From Anaerolineales bacterium (GTDB taxonomy: Bacteria; Chloroflexota; Anaerolineae; Anaerolineales; DRMV01), in assembly GCA_026991215.1 (NCBI GenBank), contig JALXBY010000286.1, forward strand, positions 1 through 13,341: DNA of 13,341 bases, written 5' to 3'. The translations under genes were made by a program, and so were the position numbers. The notes beneath the pieces were generated by a model, which was given only the letters and a program-made list of their open reading frames with translations, had not been told where the DNA came from and searched no databases. Each line of letters starts with the position of its first letter. Position 1 is the first letter of the stretch. Positions 6,765 through 12,865 of the stretch are shown piece after piece.

Positions 6765-8207
6765 TCACTTGAGCAATTCGATGGTCGTGCGCCCAAAGAG
6801 CAACTGGGGCACGAAATCGATGTACGTCCAGGAATTGCCGTTGAACTTGACGCTGTACCCGATGATTTGCGTGGGAATGCCCTGGGCCGTGATGCCATGG
6901 CACTGCACGCTGGCGTACACGTTCTCCGTATTCCCGTTGAACTGGATGGTTGCGCGCGGCGCCAGAACCGTTCCGGCAATCCAGTTCTCGGTGTTGCCCT
7001 TCACGATGTAATCCGGGTTGCCGGAATACTCCTTCATGAAAATCGTCAGGCCACCGAAGCCGTCGGGGTCGTCAGGCGGGGGCGGGCAGAACTTAATCGT
7101 GGAGTTCCCCCGCTGGTCCAGCAAACCGCTGGTCAGGTAAAGCAGGGCATCCTGGCTGGCTACCTGCGTGTTCCCCAGCAGGTTGACGTCGGCATCGTAG
7201 TAGGCATAGATGCGTAACCGCTGGGCCGAGAAGTCAGTGCCCGCGTTGAAGGTCACATCCCCGCGGGCCCGCTCCATGTAGATTTCCAGGTTTTCGGCGG
7301 TAATCAGACCGTCGAAGTCCACATCCCCCTGGGCCCGAATCACCACCCGGCCCACCAGTTTGACGTCGGTCAGGTCAACGTTGCCAGTGACGCAGTAGAC
7401 TACCGTCTTCCCGGGCTGGCCCAGGGTGCCACCCGTCTTCCGCAGGCGAGAATAGGTAAAGGTGCAGGCCGGCGGGTCAGGGATGGGCGGGACGATTCTA
7501 TCCAGCTGGGCCAGCCATTGGTCGTAGTCCACCTGGGGCACGCCGGGGTTGCACAAGTCCTGGTAGCGGGCCGGCACGTCACAGCCGCCCACGGTGTTGA
7601 TGCGCTGCCCTGGCGAGAGCACGATATCCGCGTTGCCCACAGCCCAGAAGGAACGACGGGCATCGTTGCTGTTGCTGAAGAACCCGCCATTCTTGATGTG
7701 CACGTACGAGTTGCCGTTGAGTTTGATGCCCCCGCGCTTGCCGCCGGAACCCGTTTCGCTGAGGGCCACCACCGCGTTGCTGCCGAACAGCGTCCCCATG
7801 CGGGCCCGGGCCACGGCTTCCACCGTGGAGCGCAACCGGTCCGTGCCCACGACCCGCAGGAAGGTGGTATCGGTCCCGGTGGTGATGCGGGCCTGGACGT
7901 ACCCGGTCTGGCCTTTGTACTCACCATCGGCCGGCGGGCAGTACATCTCGACGGTGGTGTTGGCGTCGTTGGTGTAGCCCATGTCGGCCGCGACCTGCAG
8001 GCCCTTGGCCACGGCCGCGGCGCAATCCCCGCGGGTGCGGATTAACTCCCAGGCCATGGCCAGGGCCGCGGCATCGGCCGCATTTTGGGCCTGCCGGCGG
8101 CTCATGTAAACCCGGCTGCTGTCGATGGCCAGGGCCACCAGGCTCATCAGCGCTACCGCACCCAGGGCGAACAACACCAGAATCTGACCTCGTCGTACGC
8201 GCGTCAT
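6765..8207 (-). CDS. TadG-like Flp pilus assembly protein with long beta-rich C-terminal region
   Basis: 480 residues; AGGAGGT six bases before the ATG at 8207 fixes the start. Residues 5-50 are the TadG-like N-terminal module: RRGQ, a hydrophobic span (9-27), then IDSSRVYMSRRQAQNAADAAALA. This anchors a protein in the membrane with its bulk outside. After about residue 140 the chain is rich in short beta strands. It carries many recurring Gly-Asn turns (GNSYVHI, GNADI, GNVDL, GNTQV, GNSTI, GNTENWI, GNTENVY, GNSWTYI), as in beta-helical surface proteins. The segment APRATIQFNGNTENVYASVQ resembles C-terminal domains seen in pilus-associated PilX/TadG-type proteins. Cysteines are scattered (for example C62, C90, C209, C222), allowing disulfides. 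It is the last gene of the tadE-tadE-tadG operon, 47 bases after the second tadE, and followed by a terminator. The role in surface attachment or pilus assembly is inferred from the family. Confidence 0.85.
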   Translation of the reverse strand: MTRVRRGQILVLFALGAVALMSLVALAIDSSRVYMSRRQAQNAADAAALAMAWELIRTRGDCAAAVAKGLQVAADMGYTNDANTTVEMYCPPADGEYKGQTGYVQARITTGTDTTFLRVVGTDRLRSTVEAVARARMGTLFGSNAVVALSETGSGGKRGGIKLNGNSYVHIKNGGFFSNSNDARRSFWAVGNADIVLSPGQRINTVGGCDVPARYQDLCNPGVPQVDYDQWLAQLDRIVPPIPDPPACTFTYSRLRKTGGTLGQPGKTVVYCVTGNVDLTDVKLVGRVVIRAQGDVDFDGLITAENLEIYMERARGDVTFNAGTDFSAQRLRIYAYYDADVNLLGNTQVASQDALLYLTSGLLDQRGNSTIKFCPPPPDDPDGFGGLTIFMKEYSGNPDYIVKGNTENWIAGTVLAPRATIQFNGNTENVYASVQCHGITAQGIPTQIIGYSVKFNGNSWTYIDFVPQLLFGRTTIELLK

Positions 8208-8254
8208 CGGCGCACCTCCTTTTCAAAGTCCTTTCCAGGAAACCTTATCTTGGT

Positions 8255-8680
8255 TCATGGACAGCCCGCAGCATTGGATTGCAGAATCACCTGTTGGGCT
8301 GATGTGGTCAACGTCACGCGGCGGTCGGCGCTGAACAGTTCCGCCAGGGGGAAAATCAGCACCAACTGGCTCTGGACCTCCACCTGAATCCGGTTCCCCG
8401 GACAGGGCTGGGTAATGTAAGACACGTTCACGGTGACCTGGTCCGGGGGGAACAGGCTCCGGGCCGTATCCCGGACCCGTTGGGTGATTCCGGTAACGTC
8501 CGTTGGCCGCATGGCACCGTAGACCGCGCCCTCCTGGGCCGCGTTGTTCAGGTAGGTGTACGCGGTCACCAGCCGGGCCACGTCCACGGTCCCGGCCATG
8601 AGCAAGAGGAGGAGCACGGCAATCAAGGCGAATTCCACCAAAGCCTGGCCCCGCGTGGGCCGTTGCATCTCACGGCGCAA
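8255..8680 (-). CDS. TadE-family minor pseudopilin (second copy)
   Basis: 141 residues. The N-terminus has the TadE hallmark: a short basic leader, R-G, then QALVEFALI followed by a hydrophobic span (residues 14-31). The Glu is five residues after Gly11, the expected site for a TadV/CpaA-type prepilin peptidase. The remainder is a small extracytoplasmic domain with VTVNVSYITQPC and RIQVEVQSQ strands. The start is decided by the ribosome binding site: a GGAGG lies six bases before the TTG at 8680, inside the end of the upstream tadE. The ATG at 8668, one base after that gene's stop, would be 18 bases from it. Translation is therefore probably coupled to the first tadE. Starting at 8668 would remove only four residues and leave the pilin motif intact. 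Confidence 0.88.
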   Translation of the reverse strand: MRREMQRPTRGQALVEFALIAVLLLLLMAGTVDVARLVTAYTYLNNAAQEGAVYGAMRPTDVTGITQRVRDTARSLFPPDQVTVNVSYITQPCPGNRIQVEVQSQLVLIFPLAELFSADRRVTLTTSAQQVILQSNAAGCP

Positions 8681-9212
8681 CTTCCACCTCCCCGAGCAAG
8701 GTCCGGGCCACCGTCGCCTGCATGGGCAGGGTGACCTGCGGGAACAACGGCACCCATGGCCGATAGTAGATGGTCACCGTGACCACCACCCGCTCCCCGC
8801 CGGAAATGGCGGTGGGCGGGTTGGGGCACTGGGCAAAGGGGGTGGTCCCAGGTCCCCAATCGTAGACGATTTCCACGTCTTCGGGCCGCAGCCCGGCCAT
8901 CGCGCCGATACGCAAGGCCGCGCGGCGGATGGCGTCGCAATCCTGGTAGCGGGGCACCGTGCTGCCCGGTTCGGTGCCGGTGGTCGCGGCATAGCGCGCG
9001 GCCTCGGCCGCGGCGGACGTGGTCGCGGTGTAGACGAAGAGCAGGTGCCCGAACTCCACCACGCCCAACAGGAACATCATGACCACCAGGAAGACCAGGG
9101 CGAACTCCACCAGCACCTGGCCCCGCGCGCGCCGCCCCCGGCGCCCAGGCCCAGACACCGGCGCTTTCGCCTGAATGCGCTTTTCAAACCATTGTCGTAC
9201 CCATCGGCGCAT
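8670..9212 (-). CDS. TadE-family minor pseudopilin (first copy)
   Basis: 180 residues from the ATG at 9212, which has GAAGGAGG seven bases upstream. The frame is open to 9353, but that part has no ribosome site and an unlikely composition. A very basic leader (residues 1-30, ending GRRGRRAR) precedes the cleavage motif G31/QVLVE36FALV and a hydrophobic span (33-55). A small external domain follows with C92, C-terminal strands (ERVVVTVTIYYRPW) and a conserved WVPLFP. In Tad systems TadE and TadF-type pseudopilins are processed by the prepilin peptidase and take part in Flp pilus assembly. It is the first gene of a three-gene operon, and its end overlaps the start of the second tadE by 11 bases. 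The other Tad genes are not in the window. Confidence 0.9.
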   Translation of the reverse strand: MRRWVRQWFEKRIQAKAPVSGPGRRGRRARGQVLVEFALVFLVVMMFLLGVVEFGHLLFVYTATTSAAAEAARYAATTGTEPGSTVPRYQDCDAIRRAALRIGAMAGLRPEDVEIVYDWGPGTTPFAQCPNPPTAISGGERVVVTVTIYYRPWVPLFPQVTLPMQATVARTLLGEVEVAP

Positions 9213-9420
9213 GCCCTGGCCTCCTTCAGCGATTTCACGAACCGTCCCGCTAAGGACGCCCCTATTCAACCTGATGTTTCTTCCGTCATCAATTGCAGTT
9301 TCTGGAAATTCATTGACCTTTTGACCACATGCTTCCCGGCGGATGACTTCCACGAAAGAAGACGAAGGAAACCAGCCCGCGTTACAGCCGCTTCCCTGAA
9401 AACTTCCCCCGCCTTCCCCC
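9213..9420. other. Upstream region of the tad operon
   Basis: No gene is supported here. On the minus strand TTGATG (9287-9292) and TTGAAT (9264-9269) are 17 bases apart and make a weak candidate promoter for the tad operon, with a leader of about 50 bases. No strong hairpin is seen. The base composition is richer in A and T than the flanking genes. Confidence 0.35.
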
Positions 9421-9449
9421 TTGCCTTCTTAGAACATTTGTTCTAAACT
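9421..9449 (+). promoter_or_regulatory. Probable promoter of the four-span membrane protein gene
   Basis: TTGCCT (9421-9426) and TAAACT (9444-9449) are 17 bases apart, each matching four of six consensus positions. The spacer is almost entirely occupied by the SOS-type palindrome, so repressor binding would exclude polymerase. The implied transcript starts near 9456 and has a leader of about 97 bases. Confidence 0.5.
9429..9446. promoter_or_regulatory. LexA-type SOS box
   Basis: TTAGAACATTTGTTCTAA is a perfect 8+8 palindrome around TT and contains GAAC-N4-GTTC, the LexA (DinR) operator core of Gram-positive bacteria, also reported for Dehalococcoides in the Chloroflexota. It lies in the spacer of the rightward promoter and about 165 bases from the presumed tad promoter, so the rightward gene is the likelier target. 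Identification rests on the motif and position only. Confidence 0.7.
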
Positions 9450-9469
9450 GGAGACGCCCCAACAGGGAA

Positions 9470-9504
9470 GCGCCGGGCCATGAACGAGAAACAGGACCCG
9501 GCGC
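9470..9504 (+). promoter_or_regulatory. Leader hairpin before the four-span membrane protein gene
   Basis: GCGCCGGG (9470-9477) and CCCGGCGC (9497-9504) form a perfect 8-bp stem with a 19-base loop. An ATG at 9480 in the loop opens a ten-codon frame (MNEKQDPAPP, stop at 9510-9512). No T-run follows, so it is not a terminator. Whether the small frame is translated is unknown; the nearest purine-rich site, AGGGAAG, is nine bases upstream and inside the start of the stem. Confidence 0.4.
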
Positions 9505-9552
9505 CCCCATAACCCGTAGCTGGAGGATTCTCTCGTTTGCGGAGGTGGAACG

Positions 9553-10158
9553 ATGAAGCGGATGCCTTGGGGTTGGGTGTTCGGCGGCCTGGTGCTGATT
9601 TCCCTGCTCTTCTTCGAGATGTTCAACTACAGCACCACGGCCTATGCCCTGCGGGACCTGCTGGGCGACGTTCGGTTCCTGGGCGTTCCATGGGCCACCT
9701 GGCTGGCCCTGGCTTTCTGCGGCATCGACACCGCGGGCCTGGCCCGCCTGTTCGCCCTGCCGGAGGAGGACGACGACGCCACGGAGATGTGGTTCGTGTT
9801 CGGGGCCTGGTTCCTGGCCGCCACCATGAACGCGCTGTTGACCTGGTGGGGCGTCAGCGTGGCCCTGATGACCCACACCCCGGCCGGCGAGCCGCTCCTG
9901 GGCCGCAAGATGCTGCTGCGGGGCGTCCCCGTCTTCCTGGCCCTCCTGGTCTGGCTGACCCGCATCACCCTGATGGGGACGGTGGTCCAGGCCGGGCCGC
10001 AACTCTTCGTGTGGCGCTTTGGGCGTACGAACACCAAGACCGGGGCCATGGAGGAAGGCGCTTCCCGGCCCCCTGTGACCACGCCCAAGCCCGCGGTGCC
10101 GCGGCCTGGCGAGGTGCCGGTGCGTCCCCGCCCGCGCGTTTCCACGCCGGCGCGGTAA
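9553..10158 (+). CDS. Small four-span membrane protein of unknown function with Pro-rich tail
   Basis: 201 residues; GGAGG seven bases before the ATG at 9553 supports the start. I do not recognise the family. Hydrophobic spans lie at about residues 7-22, 48-66, 80-106 and 124-148. Notable segments are FEMFNYSTTAYALRDLLGD after span 1, FCGIDTAGLARLF in span 2, and the acidic loop EEDDDATEM at 71-79. A cytoplasmic-looking tail of about 45 residues is rich in Pro, Arg and Thr (PKPAVPRPGEVPVRPRPR). No enzyme motif is visible. The positive charge of the tail predicts it lies inside the cell. It stands alone, divergent from the tad operon and convergent with the LamG-like gene. Its promoter is overlaid by an SOS-type operator, suggesting DNA-damage control. 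Small SOS-induced membrane proteins elsewhere often inhibit division or depolarise the membrane, but nothing here identifies which, if either, applies. Confidence 0.85.
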   Translation: MKRMPWGWVFGGLVLISLLFFEMFNYSTTAYALRDLLGDVRFLGVPWATWLALAFCGIDTAGLARLFALPEEDDDATEMWFVFGAWFLAATMNALLTWWGVSVALMTHTPAGEPLLGRKMLLRGVPVFLALLVWLTRITLMGTVVQAGPQLFVWRFGRTNTKTGAMEEGASRPPVTTPKPAVPRPGEVPVRPRPRVSTPAR

Positions 10159-10173
10159 GGGCTGCCGTGCCCC

Positions 10174-10941
10174 TCAGGGGGCTGCATCCGGGGGATGGCA
10201 TCGCACATCCCGGAGGGCCAGGGCCGCGGGTTCCGAAGTGGGACGCACGCCCCAGCGGGGCAGGCCACCGGGCGGCCAGGCCGCGAACTGGTTGTCCACC
10301 CAGAGGACCAGGCCCAGAGGCCCCGGCGGCACCAGCGGGGTTTCCCCAATCAGGGCATCGTCCACCCAAAAGCGGACCCGGTCCCTGGCCCACAGGATGC
10401 GGTACCGGTGCCATTGGGCCGGGTCCACGTTGAGGGCACGCCCCCACTGGCGCATGCGGCGGGCCACCCAGCGTCGGGCCGTTTCCCGCAGGCCCGGCCA
10501 GGGCACAAGCAAGGCCACCCATGGGGCCAGGAGCCCGTCCCAGGCCCGGCCGGGCCAGAAGGTGACCCCCGCGAAAAAGCCCCGGGCTGGGACTTCGGGA
10601 TGGAGGCTCAGGTGGTTGGGCGGCGCGGCGCCGAAGAACCACAGGGCCTGGGGGAAGGCCGGCAGCCGGTTGGCCGCCCCGCCCAGGCCGGGGAAGGGGT
10701 CGTTCCAGAAGCCAAAGCCCCAGGTGCCGGCCGCAGCGGCCCCGGTCATCCGGGCTTCCAGGGAAAGGACCACGGGCGGCCGCCAGGGGTAACGGCGCCG
10801 GGGGAGGTGCCCGTAATCGTCCAGTTGGGCCAGGCAGTACCGCCGGCATCCGGCTGGCAGGGTGAGCAGCCACCCGTCTTCCGTTCGCTGGACCTTTCCC
10901 CCACCGTAGGTTCGGATGCGCAACTGGGGGGCCTGGGCCAT
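10174..10941 (-). CDS. Concanavalin/LamG-like (GH16-fold) domain protein of unknown function
   Basis: 255 residues from the ATG at 10941. The frame continues to 10989, but that stretch runs into the tRNA gene, so the later start is required. The sequence reads as a jelly-roll of alternating strands. Key segments are GTWGFGFWNDPFPG (72-85), ALWFFGAAPPNHLS (99-112), HRYRILWARDRVRFWVDD (178-195) and LGLVLWVDNQFA (209-220). The last two resemble the strands of laminin-G/concanavalin-like glucanase folds. The GH16 catalytic pattern E-x-D-x2-E is not seen, so a binding or structural role is likelier than hydrolysis. No signal peptide or membrane span is obvious. The insert at about 130-172 is aromatic and helical. 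The ribosome site is weak (GCGGAAA, three bases upstream). Fold assignment is by pattern only; function is unknown. Confidence 0.7.
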   Translation of the reverse strand: MAQAPQLRIRTYGGGKVQRTEDGWLLTLPAGCRRYCLAQLDDYGHLPRRRYPWRPPVVLSLEARMTGAAAAGTWGFGFWNDPFPGLGGAANRLPAFPQALWFFGAAPPNHLSLHPEVPARGFFAGVTFWPGRAWDGLLAPWVALLVPWPGLRETARRWVARRMRQWGRALNVDPAQWHRYRILWARDRVRFWVDDALIGETPLVPPGPLGLVLWVDNQFAAWPPGGLPRWGVRPTSEPAALALRDVRCHPPDAAP

Positions 10942-10962
10942 GGCTTTCCGCCAAACAAAAAA

Positions 10963-11035
10963 TGCCCCAGGGGGGACTCGAACCCCCAACCCACCGCTTA
11001 GGAGGCGGCTGCTCTCTCCCTTGAGCTACTGGGGC
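10963..11035 (-). tRNA. tRNA-Arg (anticodon CCT)
   Basis: A 73-base cloverleaf on the minus strand with acceptor GCCCCAG/CTGGGGC and D arm GCTC/GAGC. The anticodon arm is GCCGC-CTCCTAA-GCGGT, with CCT at the centre of the seven-base loop. The variable region is GGGTT, and the T arm is GGGGG-TTCGAGT-CCCCC. The discriminator is A. CCA is not encoded; the gene is followed by TTTTTTGTTTGG. CCT reads AGG codons (Arg). Confidence 0.97.
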
Positions 11036-11046
11036 AGGCGGTTCTT

Positions 11047-11052
11047 ATTATA
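11047..11052 (-). promoter_or_regulatory. -10 box of the tRNA-Arg promoter
   Basis: A perfect TATAAT on the minus strand, eleven bases before the tRNA 5' end, which places the start about five bases upstream of the mature tRNA. No good -35 box lies at 16-18 bases; TTGATT is 24 bases away. Confidence 0.55.
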
Positions 11053-11116
11053 ACCACGCTCGGTCCCCACGGGGGCAATCAAGGCTATGAGCAGGCGTTG
11101 TACGAGTTTTGAGTGA

Positions 11117-11185
11117 CTCACACGGAGCCACAGAGGACACAGAGGTTTAGGTGGAAACGTTCTCTTCTGTGGGATGTGTGGGATG
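11117..11185. repeat. CACGGAG/CACAGAG-type repeat with flanking short tandem repeats
   Basis: CACGGAG (11121) is followed by CACAGAGG (11130 and 11138). The second CACAGAGG can pair with CTTCTGTG (11163-11170), and CACAC at 11119-11123 with GTGTG at 11176-11180, so the element can fold imperfectly. TGTGGGATG is repeated twice in tandem at 11168-11185. Strings of this kind are found as dispersed intergenic repeats in several phyla. It fills most of the gap between the tRNA and the TPR-like gene. Confidence 0.45.
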
Positions 11186-11198
11186 TCCGGCCTTAGGG

Positions 11199-12680
11199 TT
11201 ACGGCTTCGACTCCTGGGCCTGTCGCCAGGCCTGGGCAAGCCGTTCCAGGGCCAGGGCCCGCCAGTGGGGGTACTGCAGGGCGGCCAGGGCCTGGGACCC
11301 GCGCGTGAACATCCATCGGGGCAATTTCTCCAACCCGATTTCCAGCAAACGCAACACCGTGCCCTGTCGCGGCCCGGGGAGGCGCAGGGCCAGGGCCTGT
11401 TCCCAAAGGCGGGGGAAATGGGTTTCCGCCTGCGGGGACGGCAAAGCCGCGGCCACATCCACCAGGGCCTGGCCCCGGTAGCGTTCGTCCGGCAGGCGGC
11501 CGGCCAGGGCCATGGCCTCGGCGAGGACCTCAGGCAGGGGCACGCCCACCGCGTGGCGCAACAGTTCGGCCTGTTTCCACACGTGGGCTTCCGCCCGGGC
11601 CCGATGTACGGCCTGCAACGACACGTCGCGAGCCGTGGCCCGGTCCCCCAGCGCGAGCAGGGCCTGGGCCAGGTGCCGGGCCAGGGGTCCGTAGAACCGG
11701 GGATACCCGATTTCCTCGATGACCGGCCGCGCCTGCAGCAACCCCGCATGGTCGCCCAGGTCCACCAGGCCGTCCAGCACCGGGTGCAGGACTCGGGCCC
11801 GGTCGTCCATGTACCCAATGCCTCGGGCCAGGTCCAGCGCCTGGTAAAGGAACCGCCGGGCTTCGGCATGGGCCTCGGGCCATTCGGCCAGGGCCCGGCC
11901 CAGGGCCGCCATGTGTTCGGCCCGGCGCGCGGGGTGGGAAAGGTGTTCCTGTACTGCCCGCGCTGCGTGGAGCAGCCGTGCAGCCCGCTCGTCCTCCCCC
12001 AGGCCACGCCAGTGCCGGGCCAGCGCGACCAGGAGCATGCCCCGGTAGAAGGGTTCTGGCAGGTTCGGGGCGCGGTCACTCAGGGCAAGGAGCACGGGCC
12101 GGGCTGCCGGGTGCGCGAGCAGGTCCCCGGCCTCCCGCACGGCCTGCAGGAGGAAGGGCGCATCCCAGGCCCAGAGCACGTCCAACGCGTACGCCATCCC
12201 CTGGGCGTCCTGCTGTTCCAGGGCGGTTGCCAGCAGCCCCCGCCAGGCCGGAACCTGAAGCCAGGGGTCGTCCCAGGTTTGCAGGTCCTGCCAGAGGTCC
12301 CAGAGGGGCTGGGTTTCGCCCAGGGCTGCCCACAAGCGGGCCAGTTCGGGCCACATTTCGGCCCGGTGCCGTGGGGGAAGGGCCAGGCCCTGGCGCTGGC
12401 CCTGTTGCAGGTGAGACCGGACGGCCTGCCTGAGGCCCAGTACCTGGCCGGTCCGGGCCAGTTCCAGGTGGGCCATCGCCTGCAGCCGTTCCCCAGGCAG
12501 GGCCGGAACCCGCCGAGCGGCTTCCTCGAACAGCCGACCCGCAGCCGCGTCTTCCCCCAGCCAGTGGTAGGCCCGAATCGCGGCGGCCAGGGCCTGGATT
12601 TCCCGCTGCGGGGCCACGTGGTGCCGCAGGCGGGGAAGTTCTTGCAACGCCTGAAGAAGATAAGCAGGAGGCGGCTGCAT
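11199..12680 (-). CDS. TPR-like alpha-helical repeat protein of unknown function
   Basis: 493 residues; GAGGTG five bases before the ATG at 12680 supports the start. The sequence is almost wholly helical and very rich in Ala, Leu, Arg and Trp. Paired-helix units recur about every 35-40 residues, for example MLLVALARHWRGLGEDERAA (about 215-234) and RFLYQALDLARGIGYMDD (about 280-297), with TPR-like A/L/G/A spacing. No signal peptide, membrane span, zinc site or nucleotide-binding motif is visible. Such solenoids hold protein partners; none can be named. It lies between the LysM gene terminator (12711-12741) and the tRNA, so it is probably monocistronic. No intrinsic terminator is seen after its stop. 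The reading frame is long and has a proper ribosome site, but codon bias in this GC-rich DNA also opens long frames on the other strand; this strand is preferred because of the start signal and repeat pattern. Confidence 0.75.
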   Translation of the reverse strand: MQPPPAYLLQALQELPRLRHHVAPQREIQALAAAIRAYHWLGEDAAAGRLFEEAARRVPALPGERLQAMAHLELARTGQVLGLRQAVRSHLQQGQRQGLALPPRHRAEMWPELARLWAALGETQPLWDLWQDLQTWDDPWLQVPAWRGLLATALEQQDAQGMAYALDVLWAWDAPFLLQAVREAGDLLAHPAARPVLLALSDRAPNLPEPFYRGMLLVALARHWRGLGEDERAARLLHAARAVQEHLSHPARRAEHMAALGRALAEWPEAHAEARRFLYQALDLARGIGYMDDRARVLHPVLDGLVDLGDHAGLLQARPVIEEIGYPRFYGPLARHLAQALLALGDRATARDVSLQAVHRARAEAHVWKQAELLRHAVGVPLPEVLAEAMALAGRLPDERYRGQALVDVAAALPSPQAETHFPRLWEQALALRLPGPRQGTVLRLLEIGLEKLPRWMFTRGSQALAALQYPHWRALALERLAQAWRQAQESKP

Positions 12681-12710
12681 CCCAACACCTCAAATGGGGG
12701 GTCCTAATGC

Positions 12711-12741
12711 GAAACGAAAAGGGGAGGGCGCGGCCCTCCCC
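12711..12741 (-). terminator. Intrinsic terminator of the LysM gene
   Basis: A stem of eight to nine base pairs, GGGGAGGGC (12721-12729) with GCCCTCCCC (12733-12741), is followed on the minus strand by TTTTCGTTTC (12711-12720). It is 125 bases after the LysM stop codon and 31 bases before the TPR-like start. The stem is the same GGGGAGGG sequence as in the terminator at 774-806. Confidence 0.8.
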
Positions 12742-12865
12742 CGCTGCGTCTGCTCCCCAAAGGTGCATCGGCTGTCAGCACCCGCTGGTATGCCATTCAC
12801 CCCGCGCGGCATACCTCCAGCGCGTGTCGGCGTCTGCTCCCGGATGGCGACCACCGCCCAGGGCG
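12742..12865 (-). other. Long structured 3' UTR of the LysM gene
   Basis: No gene is supported. An 8-bp perfect inverted repeat GGTATGCC/GGCATACC (12787-12794 and 12808-12815) can be extended by GCTGG/CCAGC (12784-12788/12817-12821). It sits between two exact copies of the 12-mer GCGTCTGCTCCC (12746-12757 and 12830-12841). A 40-codon frame on the minus strand starting at 12812 runs through the terminator and is not credible as a gene. Confidence 0.4.

Noticed and set aside
9213..9353. N-terminal extension of the first TadE by 47 residues
   Set aside because: The strong GAAGGAGG before the ATG at 9212 and the short basic leader typical of pseudopilins make the longer start unlikely.
10169..10182. 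Small inverted repeat GCCCC/GGGGC between the two convergent genes as a terminator
   Set aside because: The stem is only five base pairs with a three-base loop, has no T-run on either side, and overlaps the stop codon of the minus-strand gene.
10942..10989. N-terminal extension of the LamG-like protein to 10989
   Set aside because: The extension would be read out of the tRNA-Arg gene, so the start was set at 10941.
11151..12707. A 518-codon open frame on the plus strand opposite the TPR-like gene
   Set aside because: Gly/Gln/Pro-rich low complexity and no ribosome site. It also runs over the repeat at 11151-11185, while the minus strand has a Shine-Dalgarno sequence and a regular helical repeat pattern.
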